Assembly (NCBI GenBank): GCA_023052935.1
Contig: CM041298.1
Coordinates: 16,227,371-16,291,370 of the forward strand
DNA length: 64,000 bases
Direction: 5' to 3'
Origin: Piezodorus guildinii
Taxonomy: Eukaryota > Arthropoda > Insecta > Hemiptera > Pentatomidae
Below the pieces are notes generated by a model. The model worked only from the letters and a program-made list of their open reading frames with translations, was not told the DNA's origin and did not search any database. Both the position numbers and the translations under genes were made by a program. Positions 53,575 to 64,000 of the stretch are shown piece after piece; the first letter of the stretch is position 1, and each line of letters opens with the position of its first letter.

Positions 53575-54473
53575 TTGGGTTGATGCAAAATTAATGCAGG
53601 TTTCCTCTATTGCAATATCTTAATTCCAATTGTGTAAACAAAGCTAATCCTAACATTGATCATTATTATACCAAAACAAACCTTATCTAATACCCTCTCT
53701 TTCACCATGAATTTGTTTAGTAAAATCGTTTTGTTCAGTGTGTTCAAAGGTCTTGAATCGAAAATGTCAAAGTGCGATTTTCGTCAAATTTATTTTTACG
53801 AATTTAAATTAGGGCGCAGCGCTGCGCAAACGGCTCGTAATATTGATGAAGTGTGGGGTCAGGGGGCTATTAATGAGTGCACGGTGCAGCGTTGGTTCCA
53901 GAAGTTTCGCAGAGGAGATTTCGACCTCGAAGACAAGGAAGGTCGGGGCCGTCATCTTGCTCTGGACAACGACCAGCTGAGGTCAAAAGTGGAAGAAGAC
54001 CCAACCAAAACCACACGAGAAATGGCGGCGGAACTCGGAACTCAAAAATTGCAACGTCTTTGCCCAGCATTGATGAATCGGAAGGGGCCGATCCTGCTCC
54101 ACGATAACGCCAGACCACACGTTGCACAACCAACGCTTCGACGACTGCACGAGTTGGGCTACGAAGTTCTCCAACATCCGCCTTATTCACCTGACCTCTC
54201 TCCTACAGACTTCCACTTTTTCAGGCATCTGGACAACTTTTTGAGGGAGAAAAATTTTCAAAACCAGGACGACATTGAAAATTCTTTTCGTGATTTCATT
54301 GAGTCCAGGGATTCGGATTTTTTTTCTGGTGGAATAAGAAAGCTTGTTGAACGTTGGCGAAAGTGCATTGATTCAGATGGAAATTATTTTGATTAAATAT
54401 ATATGGTTAAAGTAAAGATATGGCGTATTTACAATACCTACTAAAAACCTGCATTAATTTTGCATCAACCCAA
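53575..54473 (+). mobile_element. Third mariner type, perfect TIRs, internally deleted
   Basis: Perfect 29-bp terminal inverted repeats (53575-53603 and 54445-54473; outer bases TTGGGTTGATGCAAAATTAA) and TA duplications (53573-53574, 54474-54475). 899 bp. Identical TIRs suggest recent mobility, supplied in trans. Confidence 0.95.
53764..54396 (+). CDS. Shortened mariner transposase, open frame
   Basis: 210 codons from ATG 53764, whose MSKCDFRQIYFYEFKLGRS matches mariner N-termini; the open frame extends upstream to 53656 but without similarity. The DNA-binding half is complete (INECTVQRWFQKFRRGDFDL, GRGRHLALDNDQLRSKV, TREMAAELG). At about residue 85 it jumps to LQRLCPALMNRKGPILLHDN, so roughly 135 residues are missing, including the second helix-turn-helix and the first catalytic aspartate. 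The second (LLHDNARPH) and third (YSPDLSPTDF) aspartates and the C-terminus (LVERWRKCIDSDGNYFD) remain. It cannot cut DNA but might bind the TIRs. No stop or shift. Confidence 0.88.
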   Translation: MSKCDFRQIYFYEFKLGRSAAQTARNIDEVWGQGAINECTVQRWFQKFRRGDFDLEDKEGRGRHLALDNDQLRSKVEEDPTKTTREMAAELGTQKLQRLCPALMNRKGPILLHDNARPHVAQPTLRRLHELGYEVLQHPPYSPDLSPTDFHFFRHLDNFLREKNFQNQDDIENSFRDFIESRDSDFFSGGIRKLVERWRKCIDSDGNYFD

Positions 54474-54593
54474 TAATTAACATAGCACAGACGTCTTGAC
54501 ATAAGATAATAACGTTCACCTACATCACTATAATTATTAAGTTAATGTTCTATCTTTCAATTCTTCATTAAATTTTGTATAGATAATTTATAA

Positions 54594-55288
54594 TTACATT
54601 CATTTACCAATATATGAAACATACAGTAAGGGTAAGTATTGTTATCGTGAAAATATTCGAATTATAGATTTCAACAGAAACTCAAAGGAAACACGCTTTC
54701 AGTCTAAATGTCCATGTCGCGCAAAAAGGTCTGTGTATGTGTGGTAAGTTTAGCACGGAAACGAAAATTACAATACTGAAATTTCGTATTTAAGACAACT
54801 ATACGCCGAGATCTTTTTCATCACAATCGACTAACCACGAGAGCCACTTTATACCAAGAATGTTTAACCTTATTACGATTTTCTCAATGGCTCTAACGAT
54901 TTTGTTTAAAGTCGCTTTATCGATGTGAACTTTAATATATCATTCTGATTGAAATTTTCTCGTATGGTTTAATTCCCGATATTTTAAATTTCCTTCCTCT
55001 AATGTACATTTAGATTTGTAGTTTCGAAAAATAACCATATCATCTTGTTAGCATCGATAAATATAGCTAATATACAAGTTGAGCGATTTGATTAGATTAA
55101 CAACTAGAGTTGAAACGTGCGAAAATGTTATGTGTTAATACGACTTTTGAGTTTTCGAACATAAGAATAGTAATTAAGATGTAGTACAAACCGTTGGAAA
55201 GCTAAATATATTAGAAAAAAATATTATCTAATTGTAAAAGTTGATGGAGAATGAGGAAGTGCCTATTAAACTAACTGATTGTTGTAGT
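54594..55288 (+). repeat. HX copy, left part (interrupted)
   Basis: TTTACCAATATATGAAACAT, TATCGTGAAAATATTCG to AACTAACTGATTGTTGTAG. It continues at 55976 after an inverted HX insertion. Diverged. Confidence 0.75.
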
Positions 55289-55936
55289 TAAAAATCTGGT
55301 GCGTGCAACACACGACTTTCTCTAACCTCCATTTTCAAAATCAATGAAAGAATTTTCAAATACAGTTAGAGATAAAAATACGTGAAACTATTAAAGAATT
55401 AATTAAATTGAATTTCTATAGAAACATGTGTTTTATTTAAAACCTATTATATTATTATCTAAAATAATCAGTTAGTTTTATCGGCTTTTCAGCACTCTTT
55501 ATTAACTTTTAAAAGCTTGTGTATGAGATAATATTTGTTCGAACATCTTTAGCTTTCCAAAGGTATATCATAAATGTTTATTACTGTTATTATGTTCAAA
55601 AACAAAAAATTGCATTAAAAAAATATTTTTATAGATAATGGGGTAATTTTTATAGAATCCAAAAATGTAAGGGTACTTTAGAGGAAGAACATTTAAAATA
55701 TCGGCATTTAAGCCCTGTCAGATCATTTCAATCAGAATCCTACATTATGTTAAAGCCCATTACATCGATGTAGCGAGTTCAATAAAAATCGTTGTAGCTG
55801 TTTTTAAGAAAATCGTAAGAAGGTACAAAATGCATGGTATAAAGTGCCTCTCTCTTTTTGTAACGTCTCTAGCGTATAGTTGTCTTATATATAAAATTTC
55901 AGTTTCATAGGCCTTTCAGTTTAAGCGCAGGAGTTA

Positions 55937-55975
<39 letters not shown>
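55289..55975 (-). repeat. HX copy inserted in HX
   Basis: TCTGGTGCGTGCAACACACG at 55295 through the usual blocks to GCAGGAGTTATCAC, ending in a long (AC)n run at 55938-55973. The palindromic end is missing. Confidence 0.8.
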
Positions 55976-55976
<1 letters not shown>

Positions 55977-56140
55977 TAAAATAACTGATTTTTGTAGATA
56001 AAATATGATTGATTATTAATATAAAATGTTTCATCTAAATTTGTAATTAATTTAGGACTTTTTCATCTGAGATTATTTAAAAGTTTCTTAAAAAATTTAA
56101 TAAGAAAGGGTAGATAAGTCGTGTGTTAAGCAAATTTTTA
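55976..56140 (+). repeat. HX copy, right part
   Basis: ATAACTGATTTTTGTAGATA to GATAAGTCGTGTGTTAAGC. The phrase TAACTGATT(G/T)TTGTAG is present on both sides of the inserted copy. Confidence 0.7.
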
Positions 56141-56151
56141 TGTCACTTACT

Positions 56152-56976
56152 TATTATTAAGGGGAAGTATTACGATCGTGAAAATTTTCGAGTTCCAGTT
56201 TTCAACGGAAATACGAGCGTTTAGGGTCCCCTGAATCCTAAATAACCAAGTCCCGTAAAAAGGTCTGGTGCGTGTGGGTTTGTGTGTGTTGGTAACCCGG
56301 GAAAGGTAAGTCCTATGAAACAAATTTCATATTAAGACAACTATACGCCGAACGTGACAAAACTTTTTTCATCAAATCAGCTTGCCAGAAGAGCACTTTT
56401 AAATGCATTTTGCATCTTTTTTCGATTTATACGAAAAACGGTTCCGACGTTTTGAATTAAACTCGATATCGATGTAAAATTAATGGGCTTTTATATTAGG
56501 TTTATTTTTAATTAAAATGGTCTGACAGGGCTTAATTCGATATTTTAAATTTTCTTCCCAAAAGTACCATTTAATTTTGTAGATTCATAAAAATAACTAT
56601 ATATCTTGTTAACGCTGATGAAAGCAGGAAAAATATATAAATTGAATAAATTCGATAAACAGAAGAATAGAAAAAAATATGCAATTTTCGTTTTTGATAC
56701 AGAGTAACAGTACATGTATACATGTGAAATACCGTGGAAGCGAAAGATTTTAGAAAAATATATCTCATACACAAGCTATTCAAATAAAAAGAGTGATGAA
56801 AATCAGATAAAACAACTGATTATTTTTAGATAAATTAGATTTTTAATAAAAACATGTTTTCAAGAAACCAATAATATTTAGCAATGGGTTCACTAATCTT
56901 TATTTTGCGTATTTGAAAATTCTTTAATTGATTTAACAGCAGGTTTAAGTAAAAGTCGTGTGTTGCCCGCACCAGA
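56152..56976 (+). repeat. HX family copy with many small deletions
   Basis: All HX blocks in order from CACTTACTTATTATTAAGG to GTGTGTTGCCCGCACCAGA, but with frequent single-base and short deletions (CGCCGAACGTGAC for CGCCCGAGACGTGAC). The frames 56545-56783 are inside the repeat. Confidence 0.85.
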
Positions 56977-56985
56977 TTTTTTAGC

Positions 56986-58082
56986 TATGCAAACAGAGTT
57001 CTGAATCAAAGTATTTAAAAAAAAAATAAAAAAAAAATAACCTTATAGATATATTATTATACAGGAAGAGACGTTGAATGGTCGGTCAAAAAAGAACGAA
57101 AAATGAAGAAAAACTGTTAATATCCAACGTTTTGACCCACATTGTGGTCTCATCAAGGGCTAAAAAACAATGTTTGGATTTTTGATTATAACAGAAATAT
57201 TAAATAAATATAAGTTGAGTAAAATGGATCATAAAATGCAAAAAGAGTGGAAAAACATTTATGTTACACGTTGTTAAAGTTCGATTAAAAATTTCAAATG
57301 AGTTAAAATGATAACAAAATAATTAATTAAACTGAATTCTTGAAACCCAAAGTTTATTAAATTTATCTTTATCTAAATATAGTTGTTTTAGTATCATCAT
57401 TTTCAAATTAAATTAAATTGTTATAGGATAATATTTTTATAACTAGTCCAACAGTTTAGAAAAATATTTATTAAATTTAAAAGTTAATGGAAGTTAAAAG
57501 CATGAAACAAATTATTGTCGAATAATATATATAATATTTAAATAAAACTATGTTTCTTAAAAATCAATTTAATCCGTTTTTTGGTTTAATTGAAGAAGAA
57601 TACATTGGGCCAACCAAATAACAAAAGGTAATCCAAAAGAATCTAATAATTTTAATGAACTCAGATTGTCAAAATTAAAACAATATAAATTCAAACTTAC
57701 AATTACCCTTGATGATACCCATTTGGCTTACTCTACAGTATAGGAATATCCTAAAACTTAACGCTAAAATTCAAATTTTTAATCCTAAACTTTAGATTAT
57801 AAAATCACAGTCGTTAGCAAAATTACTCAGAAACCTCATGGCGAAACATTCATTGAAATTCGAACTTAACAAACTTAATTTAACGGACATATACTTAGAG
57901 TCTTTTTATTAGGACAAGACTTCAGAAATAAACTAGAAAGTAAATGAGTGATTGTGGCTATGTTATTGGGGCAAAACAAAGTTAAATGTAAAATAAGTAT
58001 TGAAGATAAAGATAAAATAAAAAACTAAGATTGATAATTCAAATGTTATTCATGATGAGAAAAAATAAATTTGTTATAAACC
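56986..58082. other. AT-rich degraded stretch
   Basis: 57290-57540 resembles HX (minus) weakly. 57600-58060 has no match or gene. Confidence 0.4.
57123..57160 (-). ncRNA. Degenerate Penelope-type hammerhead
   Basis: Minus strand: TTGATGA, stem II GACC with GGTC arms, AAAAC in place of GAAAC, then GTTGG. Both strictly conserved parts carry one change, so it is likely inactive. Confidence 0.4.
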
Positions 58083-58320
58083 ATAGTGGGATCATTAGTA
58101 GGCCTTACGTAACTATGCTAAAGATAGGGTTCAAACAGCCATGTGTCCAGAATTTTTTAAGGGAGTAAATAGCTTATTATGTCTTCGAGTCATATTAAAA
58201 GTAAGGGTCCCGATCATTGCGTTCAGGCTCGTTAAAATCATCAAGAACTGGATAGGCATAATAGATCCCGCTAGCATGGTAGGTTACCTGCAGCATAAAG
58301 TGGACTTATTAAATTAAACA
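58083..58320 (+). mobile_element. SINE, decayed full-length copy
   Basis: GGGATCATTAGTAGG head, GGGTTCAAACAGCC B-box region, TTTTTTAAGGGAGTAAAT, GGGTCCCGATCATTGCG, CTGGATAGGCATAATAG and GCATAAAGTGGACTTATTAA. All parts in order with many small deletions. Confidence 0.65.
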
Positions 58321-60159
58321 ACTAATTAATTAATTAAAAACAATAATGAATAATATATTAAATGAAATTACTTTTTCTGTGAGAGATTTGATAAAAACAT
58401 AAATCATCTATAGAAAAAATAGAATAACTAGTATTAGAGCTTCTATGATTTTAAAATTTGATTATTCGATTATTGTTTTTTTGGATTTGAACATTATTTT
58501 AAATTTGTTTTATTGTCTTCTAGGAATGATGAATAAGGAATACTCTGATAGATGGATTTAAAGTTGGAATCAGTATTTGGTACGTATGAATCGGTGTGAG
58601 TTCCTACATTTGATCGGAAAAAGGTCAAATCGAAAGTGGTTATTGGGCGTAATTAGAAATCAGAGGGCAATCCGACGAATGATTGTGGGATTATCGGTTT
58701 TGAATAGTATTGTAGATTTTAATATTGCGCGATATAATAATTATGTAGGTAAAAAGTTTGTTAATTAACAAAAACTTATCAACATAAATAAGGACAATAT
58801 CGAAAACTGAAAAGGAATTAAGAACTTATTATGATCAAAAAGAACCCAGAAAGAGATTTGGGCAATCACATCTTGCCTACCATATATCATTCTTGAAAAT
58901 GTTTCAATCATTCACGAAATCGTAAGTATTAATGACTTATGGAAATAATTTATAGAGCTTTAATCAAATAATTTTAATTATTATTATGAATAGTATTGTA
59001 TACGTTATATGTATTCTATAAATTAGACCTTGGTAATTTGAATAGTCGAACTTGATTGCAGCAGCTTCTGCATTAGTACTGTTTGTCAAATAATAATCAA
59101 ATTTCTTATTAAATTTTTCCTGATTTAATTGCCTTTGTATTTGTATGGTCTATCTTTATTAAACTTCCTTATTGTCCTCTTTGCTCACTTGAACTTCGTG
59201 CACTCCACCAGGCATTTTCATTATTCAATAGTTACCAGTTTTTATCGTCAACCCTATGCTGGCTTTACACGAGTGTTAATCAATGTATCCATCCTTCTGC
59301 TAATTGAGTCGGGCGCACTCAAGAGGAACCTCTTGTACTGGTGTATCTAAAATATAATAATTCTTGCGATAATCGTTGCGATGTGTTGATTCATTAAAAT
59401 TTTATTGAATAAACATGAATGAAAACATCTAATGAATCTAATTATATCTATATATAACAACATGATTGTGTAAGCATTTATATGCAACATTCATGAGTGT
59501 ACAACATTTTGAAGTGGATAAAACAATTTTAAAATAATTAAAAAAAAATCCATTCTGATTAAGTTTCACTCATTTTAATGCATTTTAATTAAATACATCA
59601 CAATTCTATTCACAATCGCATTGAAATAGCTCGTAAAATTTATTACGTAAATTCTCTTTTCTTCGCATCTCGGTAATAACTATATGCTGTACTATGGGTC
59701 CTATCACGTGAAGGAAGCACGAAGGAAGTTGCTATGAAATTGAGCATGGTAACTAATTTAAAATGCAAAGAGGTTGCGGCATTAATGAACAAATAGCTTT
59801 AACCATGCAAACTCATAGTCCATACCGAAAACCTTCTGATGTACTTTACAACTGTTATACAACAATGTAACTATGGTGACATCATGTTAGCTCTCTTTAT
59901 TATCTTAAACAACGCTCTTAGGTTTTGTCTCTTTAATTTTTTCTTTTCTTTTATTAGGTCAGATTCTCCAAGTTAACAGACGATCCAAGGTGAAATAGAA
60001 TCGATTAATTCTATTGATCGGAGATCACAGTTCTGACTCAATATAATCTTTGGATGAGGACAATTAATCACTGATGAATCATGGGTTTAACGACTGAAAA
60101 TTAAAGATTTGTCGGCAACTACATCTTTCAATACTCCATTAATGAAAAATAATTGCAAA
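58321..60159. other. AT-rich stretch, one small unassigned frame
   Basis: A basic 63-codon frame at 58577-58768 (NRKWLLGVIRNQRAIRRM) and a hydrophobic 73-codon frame at 59129-59350 have no recognisable domain. No match to other parts of the window. Nothing else seen. Confidence 0.3.
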
Positions 60160-60840
60160 GCACTTTTGCAAATAAGCAAGATACAAAATACGTGTGAACT
60201 ATTAAAAAGAATTAATTAATTGAATTTATATAGAAATATGTGTTTTCATTAAAAAATCTATATATATTATATCTAAAACAGATTATAGTATCTTTCATTC
60301 TCTAATAACTTTGTAAAAGCTTGTTATGAATAATGATTTTTACAAATTTCTTTAGCTTTCAGTATATTATACATTTATATTATGTACTTAGTACTAAACT
60401 GAAAAATTGTTAAAAAATATTCATAATATTTATCTCCTAGTATTGGTCGATTCATTCAATATTAGATTTAATTGTTTCGCAGTGGTAACAGATAATATAG
60501 TTATTTGTGTTGAGTACAAATTCAGGTATTATAGAGAAAAAAATTTAAAATATGGCATTAAAGCCCTGTCAGACTTTTTATCCAATGAAAATCTAAATTT
60601 ACTAGCCATTAAATTTACATCGATATAGCGAGTTTATCAAAATGATTCGATCAATCAAATAGTGGAAATATGAGTATGTAGGCTTTCGGTCAACCGATTT
60701 TGTACGTATGCGGGGCACACACGACATTACAGATCCTTTTGACGGAGACTTGGTATTTGGCTCAAGACTAAAACTGTTATTACCGTTGAAAATGGAATTC
60801 AAATGTAGAGCAACTATGTCTTTGACAATATACAGAAATA
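60160..60840 (-). repeat. HX copy, very degraded
   Basis: AAGAATTAATTAATTGAATT, GTGTTTTCATTAAAAAATCT, AAAGCCCTGTCAGAC, TACATCGATATAGCGAG and CCGTTGAAAATGGAATTC lie in HX order with many deletions. Confidence 0.65.
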
Positions 60841-61474
60841 GTGAAATGAATAAAACTACCTAGAATTGAATGAACGCTTTTGAATCTAACTTCGTGAGTA
60901 TGTTGGATGAAGGACAGGATGTTATATCCTCAAATATAAATAACGAGCATTAGTATTCAATGGGGATGGTTCCTTATCATTCAAACTAATAACCAGGTGC
61001 TGTTAGATCTCTTCTAACACAGAGGGAGGCTAAAAGGATTAAAATTGGGAAACAGGAGCTGTTTTTAATCCCACAGCCCGCCCTCAGTTTGGAATGCTCC
61101 TTCTTCTTGCACCTCTTCTGGAAGTTCTTTAATAAATATTATTTAAGTACCAGCAGTGAAGATTGATTTGCAACTACTTTATTCTCAGACTCGGGTCCCG
61201 TAAGCAAGGTATGAATAGAGCTAAGATATAATACGCATTACTGGATAATATGATGCAAATTGTTGTCGTGTATCCTCTATCTTGAATTTTAATATAAGAA
61301 CTTTTTACCAATGAATTCTTGTTCTCATAAAGCTTGAAATACAAATTTAATGGGTTAGTCGATAATGTTGTTATTAATTTTTGAAAATTAGGAAATATGA
61401 AAAATTCTGAATTCTGCAGATGCTAATACATGAGTTTAACAATATATAGTTAACATAAATCTGTAGAACAATAC
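60841..61474. other. Stretch without recognised features
   Basis: 60980-61210 is GC-richer and single-copy in the window; no frame. Confidence 0.35.
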
Positions 61475-61850
61475 TTTTACGTTACGCCATTTTTAAATCG
61501 ATTTATGAATTTAATTCAGTAAAAGATTAAATGTTTGAAACTATTGAAAAATTAATAAATGACTTTCATAGAAATATTGTTTATTAAAAAACTATTAATT
61601 ATTATCTAAAAAATCACTTAGTTTGCTTTATCAATCTCTATTTAACTTTACAACTTGTTATCAGGATATATTTTTTTTAAAATATTTGTTTCCAAAGGTA
61701 ATAATTTCTATATTATGTTCTTAGTTTCAAAGACTGAACAAATATCATTAAGAAAAATATTTTTACGTCTCATTGTGGTTATCGAATTCATTCAATTTAA
61801 AATATTATAAACTTTCCTTATGATGTATAGTAAATGAAAGTAAAAAAGCT
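61475..61850 (-). repeat. HX copy, very degraded
   Basis: TTACGCCATTTTTAAATCG, AATTAATAAATGACTTTCAT, TCACTTAGTTTGC and GTTATCGAATTCATTCAATT follow HX order. Confidence 0.5.
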
Positions 61851-62000
61851 GCAAACTATTACACATTTTATTATTCAAATAAATGTTTATATATCTTTAA
61901 TAGAAACTTAAAATTAAATATATTAAGAACAACTGAAGAATTAGTCAGTGAGCGGTAATTAAATTGAAACAACTGATATGTGTTCAAACTAATATTGGTT

Positions 62001-62031
62001 GCCAACGTTTCGACCCATTTTCATATCAGGC
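62001..62031 (-). ncRNA. Degenerate Penelope-type hammerhead
   Basis: Minus strand: CCTGATATGAAAATGGGTCG then AAACGTTGGC. The GAAAC-GTT half is intact; the CTGATGA core has two extra bases and stem II is poor. Confidence 0.35.
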
Positions 62032-64000
62032 TCTGGTAGGTTAGTGGAAACTGATGAAACATTTATACTACAGAGATTGTTGATGCAACACATGGGTCGA
62101 AAGTGCAAAATAAAATAGTTGAATTTAGTTGTTTCTTTAATGAACCGGACTAATTCCTTCAGAATTCTAAGTCAATCTATATATCAAACGATATGTAACT
62201 AGTAATTTTAATCTATAAGGTGTTAAATAAATTTACTTATTATTCTTTATGAAATTCATTAGAGTTACAAATCCTAAAACATTTTAGAAAAATTATAAAA
62301 GGTGAAATCATGTTGATAGTATTTTAAGATTATTAATTTATTCACGACTATGTCGTCTTGCTGTAACCTTTGCAGACTTGATTAGACTCAGGACCCTAAA
62401 CAAATTTCGTGAAACTCGAACAAAAATTTATGTTCTAACTTTCCCTTAACCATTATGTTATATATTAGTAAGAAATTAAATAAATATGATAATCTGATCT
62501 AATAAGAGTAGAAAAATGAAATGCAAAAATTTCACTTAAAATAAAGTTATTTCAACATAAGGTATATAGCAAAGAAAAGTAAATTAGTATATAGTATATA
62601 AGGTATTATAATGGACTACTTTTTGTGAAAAATGTTGCGTACATCTACAAGGCTTCGAAGTAAACTTTCATTGTATCTACACAGTCATTTGAGATAAACA
62701 TGCTAATTTATTAATTCTCCTGAAATTATTACACAAGTTAATTAAATACAATTAGGTTAACGCTAAAGCTTAGATAGCATTAAATAATATAATAAAAATA
62801 ATGATAAATGATCCAAAGGAAATTGATATCACCTTTTATTCGTGTAGAAAATAAATAAACTAGCTAATTTTATACTCATTTGATATAGTTTAAATTTAAA
62901 AATTATTCATCACGTGCCTGATCTAAAACTCAAAAACATTAAATCTTATACTACTTAAGGCGTATTCATGGTAAAATAAATTTTTCTTCTCTTTTTCGCT
63001 TTTTTGTTAAAAATCTCATTTTTTATCTGTCTTCAAAATTCAATGGTATATTGAATTAATCATCTTAAAATTGCCGCATTTAATAAATGTCAGCTGTATC
63101 AAGAAATATTAATTATCTGCATGCATATTTTTTGACAATTCAAAAAATTGTCGATTTAGAAATTGGACTAATAACGTTTTTTTATTCGATTATTTTATTG
63201 AAACGAAACCTTAAATTATTGGGGAATTTTTTTAATTCTTGGTCGATACAAAGAAAATTATTGAATAACAACCAAATAATATAATAAATACTTCCGATAA
63301 TTATTCTATGTATAACAATTTAATCTATGAATCAATTATTCGTAGAATTTGCTAGTACTTATTAAAGACAAGTAAACCATTAATTACTTTTATATTAAAA
63401 ATAAATGTGAACTGGATTCTCATATTTTCTGATTCCAATCGCATTCAATTTTTTTTTTTTACTTACTTAGAAATACGATAAGAGGCAGATTGCGATATTT
63501 ATATTGTAGAATTCAGTTTTCGACGATTACCGTTCAGTCATGTAAAATACATTTGATAAGTCGTTTTATTGTGGATAAATAATTTTTATATTTGAATTTA
63601 ATGTATTCCAATTTTACTGCGGTCAACGAAACATTATTTTATTCATTTTCATTATGATCTTATCATGAGGGATAACTTGACAATTTATTTCTTAGTCTGA
63701 ATTAGGATTTATTTGTTATGCTATACCCGTAGTCCAGGTTTTGTAAACTGTATATATAACTAAGTGAATATTACAATATGAAATATATATTATATATGAT
63801 AAACATAATTAAGAAATATATTTGGTGATTCTATCAGATAATTAGGTTATATAAATTTATTAGTATTTGAGGTTTATTTGTTTTTAGAATACGAAGATAT
63901 GAGTCTATTAATTGATAAATATGGTTCATGAACGCACCATGCGCATTACCGGTAGCATTACAAATGCCTGATTTAAAAATATGATGCGGTCGCAACGAGT
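62032..64000. other. AT-rich degraded end of window
   Basis: No gene recognised. 63455-63560 is a faint HX-like stretch (AGATTGCGATATTTATATTG). The frame 63087-63284 (65 codons) has no recognisable domain. Confidence 0.4.

Noticed and set aside
53877..54190. Frames on both strands inside the mariner
   Set aside because: Shadows of the transposase frame.

Overview
The window looks like transposon-rich intergenic or heterochromatic DNA from an AT-rich animal genome. The element set (mariner, R1/I/Jockey/L2-CR1/RTE-like retrotransposons, a Penelope-like element, a Helitron with insect-type ends, a tRNA-derived SINE) points to an arthropod, most likely an insect; the species cannot be told from the sequence. 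I recognise no host protein-coding gene. Every long reading frame I could assign belongs to a mobile element, and most are broken.

The commonest component is a non-coding family of about 0.88 kb that I call HX. It has more than 20 copies or fragments on both strands. One end is an imperfect 32-bp palindrome; the other has an inverted copy of the outer 12 bp about 20 nt inside the end, followed by a small hairpin and a T run. A GT/AC microsatellite sits at a fixed internal position. This matches the layout of Helentron-associated (HINE, DINE-1-like) elements. HX is an old layer and other elements have landed in it: a mariner (18059-19307), an R1-like retrotransposon (19719-24268), an L2/CR1-like retrotransposon (34063-38721) and a Helitron (49460-50893).

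Layout: 1-2.7 kb SINE, HX and a decayed mariner; 3.4-5 kb pieces of a Penelope-like element with a GIY-YIG end and a hammerhead-ribozyme motif; 5-6.4 kb RTE-like and L2-like fragments; 7.2-8.5 kb mariner; 8.5-10.5 kb the 3' end of a Jockey/CR1-like element holding a 385-bp MITE and a second type of mariner; 11.2-17.8 kb HX copies, SINEs and a composite block of about 1 kb present twice; 18-19.3 kb mariner; 19.7-24.3 kb an R1-like element with an internal inversion of the twin-priming type and a 15-bp target-site duplication; 24.75-32.9 kb an L2-like fragment (minus) split by a full-length I-like element (25291-31267) with a 13-bp duplication; 34-38.7 kb a near full-length L2/CR1-like element; 39-48.8 kb HX copies, Jockey and RTE fragments, a tandem array and two GC-richer islands; 49.5-50.9 kb Helitron; 51-54.5 kb HX and mariners, one with perfect TIRs and an open but shortened transposase; 54.6-64 kb strongly degraded or indel-rich copies.

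Relative ages can be read from nesting: HX and the L2-like fragments are older; the R1-like, I-like, Helitron and later mariner insertions interrupt them. RNA-level activity is suggested by SINE A/B boxes and ribozyme motifs, but most protein-coding copies are dead.
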